From NCBI RefSeq assembly GCF_900230285.1, contig NZ_OCNK01000003.1:744001-808000 (forward strand): a stretch of 64,000 nt of DNA, read 5' to 3'. Shown here piece after piece: positions 50,496 through 58,752 of the stretch; the first letter of the stretch is position 1, and every line of letters begins with the position of its first letter. The position numbers were made by a program, and so were the translations under genes. The notes below the pieces were generated by a model. It was not told the origin of the DNA and ran no database searches. It worked only from the letters and a program-made list of their open reading frames with translations. This stretch comes from Blastococcus haudaquaticus. Lineage in GTDB: Bacteria > Actinomycetota > Actinomycetes > Mycobacteriales > Geodermatophilaceae.

Positions 50496-52208
50496 TCAGC
50501 TCGGCGGGGCCGCCGGCACGCCCAGGGCCAGGACCGCGAGGTCGTCGGCCTCGTGCGGGGAGCCGATCACCTGCTGCTCGACGGCGGCGGCGACCGTCGC
50601 GACGGCGAGCTCCGGATCGCCCGACGGTAGCTGCCGGAGCACCCGGGCGAGCCCGTCCTCCCCGAACTGGTCTCCGGCTCGGTCGCGGGCCTCGGTGACG
50701 CCGTCGGTGTAGAGCACCAGCATGGCGCCGCGGGGGAGGACGACGGTCGCCTCGTCGAAGTGCACGCCGGCGTCGATGCCCAGGGGGCGGCCGGGCGCGC
50801 CGACCTCGGTCACCGCACCGTCGGCCGAGCGCAGCAGCGGGAGGGGGTGGCCGGCCACGCTCACCCGGGCCACGTGCCCCCCGTCCGTCGCCTCGAGCAC
50901 GAGACAACAGGCCGTGACGAAGCGCAGCGGACCGCCGCGCTGCTCGCGCAGGAGCGCCGTGTTCACCGCGCACAGCACCTCGCCCGGCTGGCCGGCTGCG
51001 GCCGCAGCCCGCGCGGTGTGCCGGGCCAACGCCGTCACGGCGGCCGCTTCCGCCCCGGTGCCGCACACGTCGGCGATCAGGATCATCCAGCGGCCGTCCG
51101 GCAGTGGCATCACGTCGTAGGTGTCCCCGCCGACCAGGGCCGACCCACCGCCGGGCCGGTAGCGCGCGGCCAGCCCCATGCCCGGGATCGCGGGCAGGTG
51201 CGAGGGCAGCAGGCTGCGCTGCAGGGTGTCGGCCAGCTCGCGGACCTCCGACTCCGCGTGCAGTCGGGCGAGGAACTGCCCGATCTGCCGGCCGGCGTGG
51301 GCCAGCACGTCGAGCAGCTCCGCGGGGACCTCCCGCTGCTCGCGCGAGAAGAGTTCGCAGACGGCGAGCAGGGTGTCACCGCGCATCACGGGGAACGCGA
51401 CGCCGGTGCGGACGGCGTCGAGCCTGGCTGCCGCCGGGCGGAGGAAGCGCGGGTCGGTCCAGAGGTCCTCGACGACGACGGGTTCGCGGTGGAGCCAGGC
51501 CAGGCCGGGCAGGCCCTCCCCGCGCGCGAAGGTGCGGGTCGCGGAGTCGGCCGCCAGTGCCCGCACCGAGGCGCCCGGCGCCTCCCACGTGCGGGTGTGG
51601 ACCAGCCGGCGGCTGTCCTCGTCGGGCTGCCACAGCGTGGCGGCGTCCCAGTCGAGCTCGGTGCAGAGCGTGGGCAGGAGCTGTGCGAAGGCCACGACGG
51701 AGTCCGGCGCCTCGGTCAGGGCAGCCGTGACCCGCAGCGTGGCCGCGAGGTACCGGCTCACCTCGAACTGGCGCTCCAGCAGGATGGTGGTGCTGGCGTC
51801 CCGGAGGACGGCCACCACCAGCGCATCCTGCGATGACCGGCCGCCGGTGGGCTCGAGGCGGGAGAGTGTGAGGTCGATGGGCACCTCGTGTCCCGCGGCG
51901 TGCAGGGCCGGCACCTGCGTCGTCGCGCCGACCAGCTTGCCCTCCCCGGTGGCCCGGTACCGGGAGAACCCCTCGCCGTGGCCCCGCCGCAGACGTTCGG
52001 GCATGAGGACCTGCAGTGGCCGACCCAGGAGGTCCGCCGGGTCGTGGCCCAGGAGCGCGGTGACCGCCGGATTGACGTAGGCGATCCGGCCCTCCGCGTC
52101 GGCGACGATGACGGTGTCGGGCAGGGCCTCCACGAGGGCGCGGGCAGGCAGCGCAGCGTTCAGCATTGGTGCGTTGCTCCCCCCGGGCATCGACAGCACC
52201 GTTGCCAT
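50496..52208 (-). CDS. PAS-GAF-PP2C (SpoIIE/RsbU-type) phosphatase
   Basis: A 570-residue signalling phosphatase. A PAS domain (about 18-140, with ADAEGRIAYVNPAVTALLGHD) is followed by a GAF domain (about 165-315) and a SpoIIE-type PP2C domain (about 330-565, with LVGGDTYDVMPLPDGRW, DVCGTGAEAA, LYTDGVTEARDR and DDLAVLALG). Such proteins dephosphorylate anti-anti-sigma factors. ATG 52208 is preferred; the frame extends to TTG 52271 through a comparatively AT-rich stretch that looks like leader or promoter. No anti-sigma gene is adjacent. Confidence 0.9.
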   Translation of the reverse strand: MATVLSMPGGSNAPMLNAALPARALVEALPDTVIVADAEGRIAYVNPAVTALLGHDPADLLGRPLQVLMPERLRRGHGEGFSRYRATGEGKLVGATTQVPALHAAGHEVPIDLTLSRLEPTGGRSSQDALVVAVLRDASTTILLERQFEVSRYLAATLRVTAALTEAPDSVVAFAQLLPTLCTELDWDAATLWQPDEDSRRLVHTRTWEAPGASVRALAADSATRTFARGEGLPGLAWLHREPVVVEDLWTDPRFLRPAAARLDAVRTGVAFPVMRGDTLLAVCELFSREQREVPAELLDVLAHAGRQIGQFLARLHAESEVRELADTLQRSLLPSHLPAIPGMGLAARYRPGGGSALVGGDTYDVMPLPDGRWMILIADVCGTGAEAAAVTALARHTARAAAAAGQPGEVLCAVNTALLREQRGGPLRFVTACCLVLEATDGGHVARVSVAGHPLPLLRSADGAVTEVGAPGRPLGIDAGVHFDEATVVLPRGAMLVLYTDGVTEARDRAGDQFGEDGLARVLRQLPSGDPELAVATVAAAVEQQVIGSPHEADDLAVLALGVPAAPPS

Positions 52209-52290
52209 GAGGATCGCATACGTCCCGTCATTCTCCGACCACTGACTGTCAATATGTATCCAAGTCGACAATTCGACACGACGACCGACG

Positions 52291-53412
52291 TCAGAAGGCG
52301 TACCGGACGTCCAGCCACGGCGCGTGGGCCGCGATGAGGGACCGCAGCGTGGCCACCCCCGCCCGCTTGACGTCGTTGCGGTACCGGACGTTGTCCTGCC
52401 CGTTGCCGCTGCGCTTGGGCTGCTGGATCTCCGGCCGCCAGAGCAGGTCCTCGGCCTTCGGGTGCCAGCCGAGATTGACCTCGTGCAGGTCGCGGTTGTG
52501 GGTCAGCAGGATGACCTCCGCAGCAGCCTGCGCCTTGGCCGCCGGCGACAGGGTGTCGTCGAGCTGCCGCAGCAACGTCGTCCAGTCCCGCTCCCAGCCG
52601 TCCCGGAGGACGACGGGGGAGAGGTTGAGGTGCACCTCGTAGCCGGCCGACACGAAGTCGTCGACGGCGGCGATCCGCTCGTCGACCCGGCTGGTGCGGA
52701 TGTCCAGCAGTCGCGCGTCGTCGTCGGGCATCACCGAGAACCGGATCCGGGTGCGGCCGGCCGGGTCGAGGTCGAGCAGCTGCCGGTTGACGTACTTGGT
52801 GGCGAAGGACGCCTTCGCCGTCGGCAGGCCGCGGAACGTGGCGATCAGGTCGGCCACGTTGTCGCTGACCATGGCGTCGACCGAGCAGTCGCTGTTCTCG
52901 CCGATGTCGTAGACCCAGCTGACCGGGTCGCACTGGTCTGGCGCGGGCTTCACGCCCTGGCGGGCCACGTGCCGGCGCACGTAGCCGGTGATCTGGTCGA
53001 TGTTGGTGAAGACCGTGATCGGGTTGGCGTAGCCCTTGCGCCGGGGCACGTAGCAGTAGGCGCACGCCATGGCGCAACCGTTCGCGGTGGACGGGGCGAT
53101 CCAGTTCGCCGACCGCTCGTTGGGGCGGGCCGCCAGCGACTTCTTCACCCCGAGCACGAGGGTCTCGGTCTTGACCCGGACCCAGCGGTCGACGTTGCCC
53201 GCGTTGCCGTGCAGATCCGGGATCTGCCAGTGCGAGGGGACCTCGACGACCTCCGCGTCCGGGAAGCGGGCGATCACCTGACGTCCGCGGGAGGAGGAGG
53301 CGGCAGCCGGCTCGGCGTAGATCTGCCGGACGCGCAGCATCCGGTCATCGACCGGCGCCTCGCTCACCGGGTCCGGGTCGTCGAAGAGGGTGAGCGCGTC
53401 GCCGGCTGTCAC
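52291..53412 (-). CDS. Spore photoproduct lyase-like radical SAM protein
   Basis: A 373-residue radical SAM enzyme of the SPL family, which reverses UV-made thymine dimers of the spore-photoproduct type. The cluster motif CAMACAYC (C113, C117, C120) has the CX3CX2C spacing. C161, 41 residues later, is close to where Bacillus SPL carries its hydrogen-donor cysteine (about 44 residues after its cluster). The SPL-like VPRRKGYANPITVFTN and KYVNRQLL are present. GTG 53412 was chosen. It is divergent from the zinc dehydrogenase gene across 138 bp. A role in UV or desiccation resistance is inferred. Confidence 0.85.
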   Translation of the reverse strand: MTAGDALTLFDDPDPVSEAPVDDRMLRVRQIYAEPAAASSSRGRQVIARFPDAEVVEVPSHWQIPDLHGNAGNVDRWVRVKTETLVLGVKKSLAARPNERSANWIAPSTANGCAMACAYCYVPRRKGYANPITVFTNIDQITGYVRRHVARQGVKPAPDQCDPVSWVYDIGENSDCSVDAMVSDNVADLIATFRGLPTAKASFATKYVNRQLLDLDPAGRTRIRFSVMPDDDARLLDIRTSRVDERIAAVDDFVSAGYEVHLNLSPVVLRDGWERDWTTLLRQLDDTLSPAAKAQAAAEVILLTHNRDLHEVNLGWHPKAEDLLWRPEIQQPKRSGNGQDNVRYRNDVKRAGVATLRSLIAAHAPWLDVRYAF

Positions 53413-53550
53413 ACCGGTTCCAGCGCCTCGGGGAGGGGCGGCATTCCGGTCCACCCGCGCGTCGGACCTGGGGTTGCGGTGGTCGCAGTCCGGGCACCCC
53501 GTCGTCGAGCGCCGTCCGGTCCGGACAGGCGCACCACGACGGGAGACCCA

Positions 53551-54738
53551 TTGAAGGCAGTGACCTGGCACGGACAGCGGGACGTGCGCGTCGAGGAGGT
53601 CCCCGACCCGTTCGTGCAGGAGCCGACGGACGCCGTCATCCGCGTGACGACGAGCAACATCTGCGGGTCGGACCTGCACCTCTACGAGCCGCTGTCGCCG
53701 TTCATGGGCGTGGGCGACATCCTCGGCCACGAGAACATGGGGCAGGTCGTGGAGGTCGGCTCGGCGGTCGGCGACCTGAAGGTGGGGGACCGCGTCTCGA
53801 TCCCCTTCCAGATCTCCTGCGGGCACTGCTGGATGTGCCAGCAGCAGCTCTACACGCAGTGCGAGACGACGCAGGTGCGCGAGCACGGCACCGGCGCTGC
53901 CCTGTTCGGGTTCTCCAAGCTCTACGGCGAGGTCCCGGGCGGCCAGGCGGAGTACCTGCGGGTGCCCCAGGCCCAGTTCACCCACATCAAGTTGCCGGAG
54001 GGGCCGGCCGACGACCGGTTCGCCTACCTCTCCGACATCCTGCCGACCGCCTGGCAGGGCGTGGAGTACGCGGCCGTGCCCGAGGGCGGCACGCTCGTCG
54101 TGCTGGGCCTCGGCCCGATCGGTGACTTCGCCTGCCGCATCGCCAAGCACAAGGGGTTCCGGGTCATCGGCGTGGACCTCGTCCCGGAACGGCTGCACCG
54201 AGCGCGGCTGCAGGGCGTGGAGGTCGTCGACCTGCGCGAGCACGAGAAGGACCTGGGCGACGCCATCCGGGACATGACCGGCGGTCGCGGCCCCGACTCG
54301 GTGCTGGACGCCGTCGGCATGGAGGCGCACGGATCGCCGGCGACGTCCTTCGTCCAGAAGATGGCCGGGCTGCTGCCCAAGGCGATCTCCGCGCCGCTGA
54401 TGGAGCACGCGGGCGTCGACCGGCTCAACGCCCTCTACTCGGCGATCGACATCGTGCGGCGCGGCGGCACGATCTCACTGTCCGGCGTCTACGGCGGGGC
54501 GGCCGACCCGCTGCCCCTGATGACGATGTTCGACAAGCAGATCCAGCTGCGGATGGGTCAGTGCAACATCAAGCGCTGGGTGCCGGACATCATGCCGCTG
54601 CTCACCGACGACGACCCGCTCGGCGTGGACGACTTCGCGACGCACCGGGTGCCCCTGTCGCGGGCGCCGGAGATGTACCGGAAGTTCCAGCAGAAGGAGG
54701 ACGGCGCCGTGAAGGTGCAGCTCAAGCCGGAGCTGTGA
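53551..54738 (+). CDS. Zinc-dependent alcohol/formaldehyde dehydrogenase-like protein
   Basis: A 395-residue medium-chain dehydrogenase. The catalytic zinc ligands are C38 and H61 (in ICGSDLH and LGHENMG). The structural zinc site is SCGHCWMCQQQLYTQC, and the NAD motif is VLGLGPIGDFACRIA. Close motif order to glutathione-independent formaldehyde dehydrogenases is noted, including the GGYG-like GVYGGAADPLP. TTG 53551 has GGGAG 5 nt upstream. The substrate may be formaldehyde, threonine or another alcohol. It is followed by a decayed pxpA fragment. Confidence 0.88.
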   Translation: MKAVTWHGQRDVRVEEVPDPFVQEPTDAVIRVTTSNICGSDLHLYEPLSPFMGVGDILGHENMGQVVEVGSAVGDLKVGDRVSIPFQISCGHCWMCQQQLYTQCETTQVREHGTGAALFGFSKLYGEVPGGQAEYLRVPQAQFTHIKLPEGPADDRFAYLSDILPTAWQGVEYAAVPEGGTLVVLGLGPIGDFACRIAKHKGFRVIGVDLVPERLHRARLQGVEVVDLREHEKDLGDAIRDMTGGRGPDSVLDAVGMEAHGSPATSFVQKMAGLLPKAISAPLMEHAGVDRLNALYSAIDIVRRGGTISLSGVYGGAADPLPLMTMFDKQIQLRMGQCNIKRWVPDIMPLLTDDDPLGVDDFATHRVPLSRAPEMYRKFQQKEDGAVKVQLKPEL

Positions 54739-54762
54739 CCGACCGGGTGCTGGACTGCCCGC

Positions 54763-54965
54763 GTGGCTGAGGTGCGCGTCCGGGGTCGCGGTGGGGGCGC
54801 AGCTCTCCTACCGCGACCTCGCCGGCTTCGGCGCTGGTTCATCGACGTGGAGCCCGGTGAGCCGGCCGACGACGTGCTCCACCAGCTCGCCGCGCTCGAC
54901 GGCATCGCCCGGTCCGTCGGCACCCGGGTCTCCTGGGTGAAGCCGCACGGTGCCCTCTACGGGGT
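54763..54965 (+). pseudogene. pxpA: Truncated, frameshifted pxpA (LamB/YcsF) relic
   Basis: Remnant of 5-oxoprolinase subunit A. One frame reads GVAVGAQLSYRDLAGFG (54782-54832). Another frame continues with RWFIDVEPGE, a helical segment and VGTRVSWVKPHGALYG (to about 54965), matching successive family motifs. Inserting one C near 54832 restores a single frame, so one base was lost. The N-terminal third and the whole C-terminal half are missing; the 3' end runs into the opposite-strand GAF-ANTAR gene. pxpB and pxpC are not in the window. Confidence 0.75.
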
Positions 54966-55787
54966 GACCGTCGGCCCCTTCGCGACCGGGGGCGCCTGGT
55001 CCTCGGTCGGCTGGTCCTCGGTCGGCTGGTCCTCGGTCGGCTGGTCCTCGGTCGGCTGGTCCCCGGGCGGGAGCAGGTCCTGCGCACGCATCGGGCCGGA
55101 CAGCAGGTCCGCCGCGACGTCCTCGATCGTCCGGCCGCTGCCGAAGGCCGCCGCCCGCATGAGCTGCAGGGCGTCCGGGGCGTCGATGCCCAGCTCGACG
55201 CCCACCTTGCCCATGGCCTCCCACACGGCCGCGCGGCGCCGCGGTGCCGGTCCCTGGAGCCATTCGGGGCCCTCGGTGGGCGACCACGACGACCAGACGG
55301 CGGCCTCGCTGAGCACCGAGCTCACCAGCTCACCGACGGCCATGGCCTCGAAGACGTCGAGGCGGGTCACCTCGCCGGACCGACGGAAGTACAGGTCGAT
55401 CGCCCCGGCACCCGCCAGCGCCGGCTGCAGCGGCAGGGCCACCACGGCCCGGTAGGAGGTGGCGCCGACCAGCAGGTCGGTGAAGACCGGCCACCGGTGG
55501 CGCAGGTCCTCCGCGACGGCGAACACCGGCTGCCGCGTCTCCTGCGCCGTCATGCACGGTCCGGCTCCGACGGTGAACTGCAGTCGCTCGGCGACGGCGG
55601 CCTCCTCCGAGCTCGCGCCGAGCGGCACCCGCTGCTGCGCGCCGTCGAGGAACGAGAGGCCGGCGCCGGCGACCTGCAGCGTCCGGGCGCAGGCGCGCGC
55701 CAGCCGCACCGGCAGCAGCTCCGGGCCCCGGAGCGCGGGGTCGTCCTCGTCGTCGAGCGCCGCCTCGAACCGCCCGGCGATGGTCAT
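54957..55787 (-). CDS. GAF-ANTAR regulator with C-terminal PTEDQ repeats
   Basis: A 276-residue cytoplasmic protein with an N-terminal GAF sensor domain (about 25-165, ending near YFRRSGEVTRLDVFEAMAVG) and a C-terminal ANTAR-like RNA-binding helical domain (about 190-238, with AAVWEAMGKVGVELGIDAPD and a following helix AADLL). ANTAR proteins act by antitermination at dual hairpins. After it comes a disordered tail containing four PTEDQ-type pentapeptide repeats. It is the last gene of a four-gene minus-strand operon starting at 58669. No target hairpin pair was found nearby. Confidence 0.82.
   Translation of the reverse strand: MTIAGRFEAALDDEDDPALRGPELLPVRLARACARTLQVAGAGLSFLDGAQQRVPLGASSEEAAVAERLQFTVGAGPCMTAQETRQPVFAVAEDLRHRWPVFTDLLVGATSYRAVVALPLQPALAGAGAIDLYFRRSGEVTRLDVFEAMAVGELVSSVLSEAAVWSSWSPTEGPEWLQGPAPRRRAAVWEAMGKVGVELGIDAPDALQLMRAAAFGSGRTIEDVAADLLSGPMRAQDLLPPGDQPTEDQPTEDQPTEDQPTEDQAPPVAKGPTVTP
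55000..55059. repeat. Four perfect 15-bp tandem repeats
   Basis: Four identical 15-bp units (55000-55014, 55015-55029, 55030-55044, 55045-55059) near the 3' end of the GAF-ANTAR gene, encoding a Pro-Thr-Glu-Asp-Gln repeat on the minus strand. A multiple of three keeps the frame, so copy number could vary between strains. Confidence 0.92.
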
Positions 55788-55831
55788 GCCCGAGTGTCCG
55801 CCCGCGCGGTCGGCAGCACACCCCGGGGCGG

Positions 55832-56347
55832 TCAGGCCTCCAGGGCGCGGGCGACGGCGGCCACGTTGGACCGGCCCTTCCCGTAGTCGACGAGCGTCGT
55901 CGCGACGACCGGGCGGCTGGAGACGACGGCCTCCGGCGCGGACGGGTCGCCGGTGAGCTGCACCGAGACCTCCTCGCCGAAGCTCTTCCACGTCGTCGTC
56001 GTGCGGGCGCGGTAGCGGCCTGCGGCCACGTCCGCCTCGCGGATCTCGGCCGGGAGCCCGCGCAGCGCAGCCATGATCCGGTCGGGCAGGTCCGGGCCGG
56101 AGCGCACCGCGACGGTCCGGTCCTGGCGCGGGCCGCGCGGGGCGCCCTTCGGGGCCCGGTCGCTCACCGCGTCCACCGTCCCCAGCACGGCGGCCATCAC
56201 ACCCCCGAAGACCAGCCCCGCGCCGACGCCGGCGAGCAGTCCGGCGCGCACCGAGCCCAGCACGAGTCCGGTGGCCAGACCCGCGAGCGCACCGAACGGG
56301 ACGGCGGTGGCGACGAACAGCAGCAGACCTGTCCGGAGTGAACGCAC
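55832..56347 (-). CDS. Membrane protein of unknown function with soluble C-terminal domain
   Basis: A 171-residue protein with two hydrophobic segments near the start (about 5-27 and 33-58) and a soluble C-terminal domain of about 85 residues. That domain contains RYRARTTTTWKSFGEEVSVQ, SSRPVVATTLVDYGKGRSNV and a final helix. This layout suggests a small beta-sheet domain. The family was not recognised. GTG 56347 has GAGG 6 nt upstream, and the gene begins 10 bp after the preceding membrane-protein stop, within the phosphatase operon. Confidence 0.75.
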   Translation of the reverse strand: MRSLRTGLLLFVATAVPFGALAGLATGLVLGSVRAGLLAGVGAGLVFGGVMAAVLGTVDAVSDRAPKGAPRGPRQDRTVAVRSGPDLPDRIMAALRGLPAEIREADVAAGRYRARTTTTWKSFGEEVSVQLTGDPSAPEAVVSSRPVVATTLVDYGKGRSNVAAVARALEA

Positions 56348-56357
56348 CGGTGCCTCG

Positions 56358-57467
56358 TCACTCAGCCGTGGGGCCGCGGTCGGGCCGGTAGCTGTAGGCC
56401 GCCTGGCGGACGGCGTCGTCGCTCTCCAACCCGGCGCCGAGCGCGCCGCCCACGGTGGCCAGCGAGCTGATCAGCCAGGCCAGCTCGAGGTAGTCCGACA
56501 CGCCCGCCGCGTGTCCCAGCCCGCCGGTGAACAGCGCCGGCACCACCAGCAGCAGCGATCCGGCCAGGGCCAGCAGGAACAGCACCGCGTAGAGGGTCAG
56601 CACGCCGATGAGGACGGTCGCTCCGGTGGCCAGGTTGAACAGCGTCACCTGCTTCCTGACCCGCCGGCTGTGCGGGCGCTCCCAGAGCTCGGCACCGACC
56701 ACGAGGGTGGCGGCGGTGGCGACCACCGACCCGACGGCGACCACGGTGAGCCGCAGCCAGCCGAAGTTGTCCGCGAGCCGCCAGATGTCGGGGGTGATGA
56801 GGGCGAAGACGCCGGCGGCGATCGCGGCGGTCAGTGCCCGGGTCAGCCGGGCCGCCAGCCGCCACGGCCGGTTCGCGCGCACCATCCCGACCAGCAGCCG
56901 CAGGTTCCCCGTCAGCACGCGGGCGGTGAAGCGGACGCCCTCGGTCGTGTCGGACGGATCGGTCGCCAGCTCCCGGAGGCGGCGACCGACCAGCGCGCGG
57001 TCGTCGGGGTCGTCGCCGTCGTCGTCGCCCAGCAGGGTGTGGACCAGGCCGGTCGCCGCCTCGAGCGCCCGCCGCCCCCGGCCGACGGCGCCCAGCGCGG
57101 GCACCGACAGGACGGCGACGCCGTGGACCGGGCTGGCATGCCCCACGACCGGCCTCCGGGAGACCTCGAGCGGCACGTCGGTGAGGCAGAGGACGAGGTC
57201 CCAGTCCTCGGTGAGGAGGCGTCGCCGGGCCGCGTCGACCAGCTCGTCGTCGTCGAATGGTGGCTGCACCAGCCCGTCGACGACCGGCCGCACGTCCCAG
57301 GTGACGTCGGGGTGTCGCGCTGCCAGCGCCTGCGTCAGCTCACCGCTCAGGGACGCCGCGACGTCGGCGGGCGCCCCGGGAGCGGCGACGAGGCCGAGGA
57401 CGACGACGACAGGTGAGGGCTCGGCCTCCGGTTGCTGCTGGCGGGAGGCGGCGTGCTGCTCGGTCAC
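56358..57467 (-). CDS. Polytopic membrane protein of unknown function
   Basis: A 369-residue protein with an N-terminal soluble half (about 20-175) containing LVLCLTDVPLEVSRRPVVGH and VHGVAVLSVPALGA, and a C-terminal half with about five hydrophobic segments (about 205-350). It ends with RQAAYSYRPDRG. The family was not recognised with confidence. Its GTG start shares GTGA with the stop of the PP2C phosphatase, so they are translationally coupled. It is plausibly a membrane partner or target of that phosphatase. Confidence 0.78.
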   Translation of the reverse strand: MTEQHAASRQQQPEAEPSPVVVVLGLVAAPGAPADVAASLSGELTQALAARHPDVTWDVRPVVDGLVQPPFDDDELVDAARRRLLTEDWDLVLCLTDVPLEVSRRPVVGHASPVHGVAVLSVPALGAVGRGRRALEAATGLVHTLLGDDDGDDPDDRALVGRRLRELATDPSDTTEGVRFTARVLTGNLRLLVGMVRANRPWRLAARLTRALTAAIAAGVFALITPDIWRLADNFGWLRLTVVAVGSVVATAATLVVGAELWERPHSRRVRKQVTLFNLATGATVLIGVLTLYAVLFLLALAGSLLLVVPALFTGGLGHAAGVSDYLELAWLISSLATVGGALGAGLESDDAVRQAAYSYRPDRGPTAE

Positions 57468-58669
57468 AGGACGAGCTGGTCCTCGCGTCCGGTGCGCCAC
57501 TCGACGACGACGATGCTGGCGTCGTCCTGCAGCCGGCCTGCCTGGTGGTCCAGGACGCTGCGCATGAGCCGGCGCAGGGTCTCCGGGGGCGGGTCGCCGG
57601 CCGCCTCCGCGCGGACGACGAAGTCGGCGAGGCGTTCCTCGCCGAAGAACTTCCCATCGGGGGACCGCGCCTCCACGATGCCGTCGGTGTAGAACACGAC
57701 CCGGTCGCCGGGCTCCAGCTGGACCGAGCACTCGTGCGCCGGTCGGTGCTGCAGTCCCAGGGGGAGGGACGACGGGCACGGGTGGGCCGGTAGCAGCGTG
57801 TGGTCGCGGATGACGAGCGGCGCGGGGTGCCCGGCGTTGACCCAGGTGAGCCGGCCGCTGTCGAGGTCGAGCTGGGCCAGCACGGCCGTGGCGAACCGGC
57901 TCGCCGGGAACTGCTCCGCGATCACCCCGTTCACCAGGGCCGACACCTCGGGCAGGCCCAGGCCCTCGCGCCGGCCGTTGCGGTAGGCGCCCACGGCGGC
58001 GGAGGCGAGCAGCGCCGCGGGCAGCCCGTGGCCCACTGCGTCGAGGACCATCAGCTCGGCGATCGGCCCGTTAACGGCGTAGTCGAAGGTGTCCCCGCCG
58101 ATCTCGTAGGACGGTTCGAGGGCACCGGTGATGACGATGCGCTCGCTGCTGAAGGTCAGCGGGGGCAGCAGGTCCCACTGGATCTCCGCGGCGAGCGCCA
58201 TCGGGCGGCTCCTGCGCAGGCGGGCGAAGACGTCGCTGTAGGCGTCGCGCGTCACCGTCAGCTCGGCGACCAGCGAGGTGAAGGGCCGGGCGTGCTCCAC
58301 GTCGGCCGCGGTGGGCTCGTGCGGGTAGACCAGTTCGACGACGCCGGCCCGCTCCGATCCGTCCAGCAGCGGCAGCCACAGCCGCGCCTGGCCGTCGTGC
58401 AGCGGTGAGCGGGCGATCGTCACCGTGCGGAAGGCCTCCCCGGCGATCGACGCGTCGATGGGCTGCGGGGTGCGGTCCGGCACCCCCTCGCCGAGCACCG
58501 GCATCAGGTGGTGCTGCTCGTAGTCGCTCAGGTAGACCACGGCGGTGGTCGCGCCCAGCATGCGGGCGTGGTCGGCGACCATGCTGCCGAGCTGATCGGC
58601 CGGCAGGTGGTGGGAGGCGTGCAGGAGCGACCGCAGCGCTTCCGCTTGCGCGGGCATCCGGTCGCTCAT
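57464..58669 (-). CDS. GAF-like/PP2C (SpoIIE-type) phosphatase
   Basis: A 401-residue signalling phosphatase. The N-terminal 170 residues look like a GAF domain (MLGATTAVVYLSDYEQHHLM, RLWLPLLDGSERAGVVELVY). The C-terminal PP2C domain (about 180-395) contains IGGDTFDYAVNG, DAVGHGLPAALLAS, FYTDGIVEARSPDG and DDASIVVVEW, so the metal-binding aspartates are present. ATG 58669 was chosen. It is the first gene of a four-gene operon with two membrane proteins and a GAF-ANTAR protein. It likely controls an anti-anti-sigma factor not encoded here. Confidence 0.9.
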   Translation of the reverse strand: MSDRMPAQAEALRSLLHASHHLPADQLGSMVADHARMLGATTAVVYLSDYEQHHLMPVLGEGVPDRTPQPIDASIAGEAFRTVTIARSPLHDGQARLWLPLLDGSERAGVVELVYPHEPTAADVEHARPFTSLVAELTVTRDAYSDVFARLRRSRPMALAAEIQWDLLPPLTFSSERIVITGALEPSYEIGGDTFDYAVNGPIAELMVLDAVGHGLPAALLASAAVGAYRNGRREGLGLPEVSALVNGVIAEQFPASRFATAVLAQLDLDSGRLTWVNAGHPAPLVIRDHTLLPAHPCPSSLPLGLQHRPAHECSVQLEPGDRVVFYTDGIVEARSPDGKFFGEERLADFVVRAEAAGDPPPETLRRLMRSVLDHQAGRLQDDASIVVVEWRTGREDQLVL

Positions 58670-58752
58670 CCGTCCCAGCCTTCCAGCCAGGCCGCGGGAA
58701 GGCGAATGCGCACCCGGCAACCTGGCTGGTCAGGCTGGCGTCCCACCGTCGA

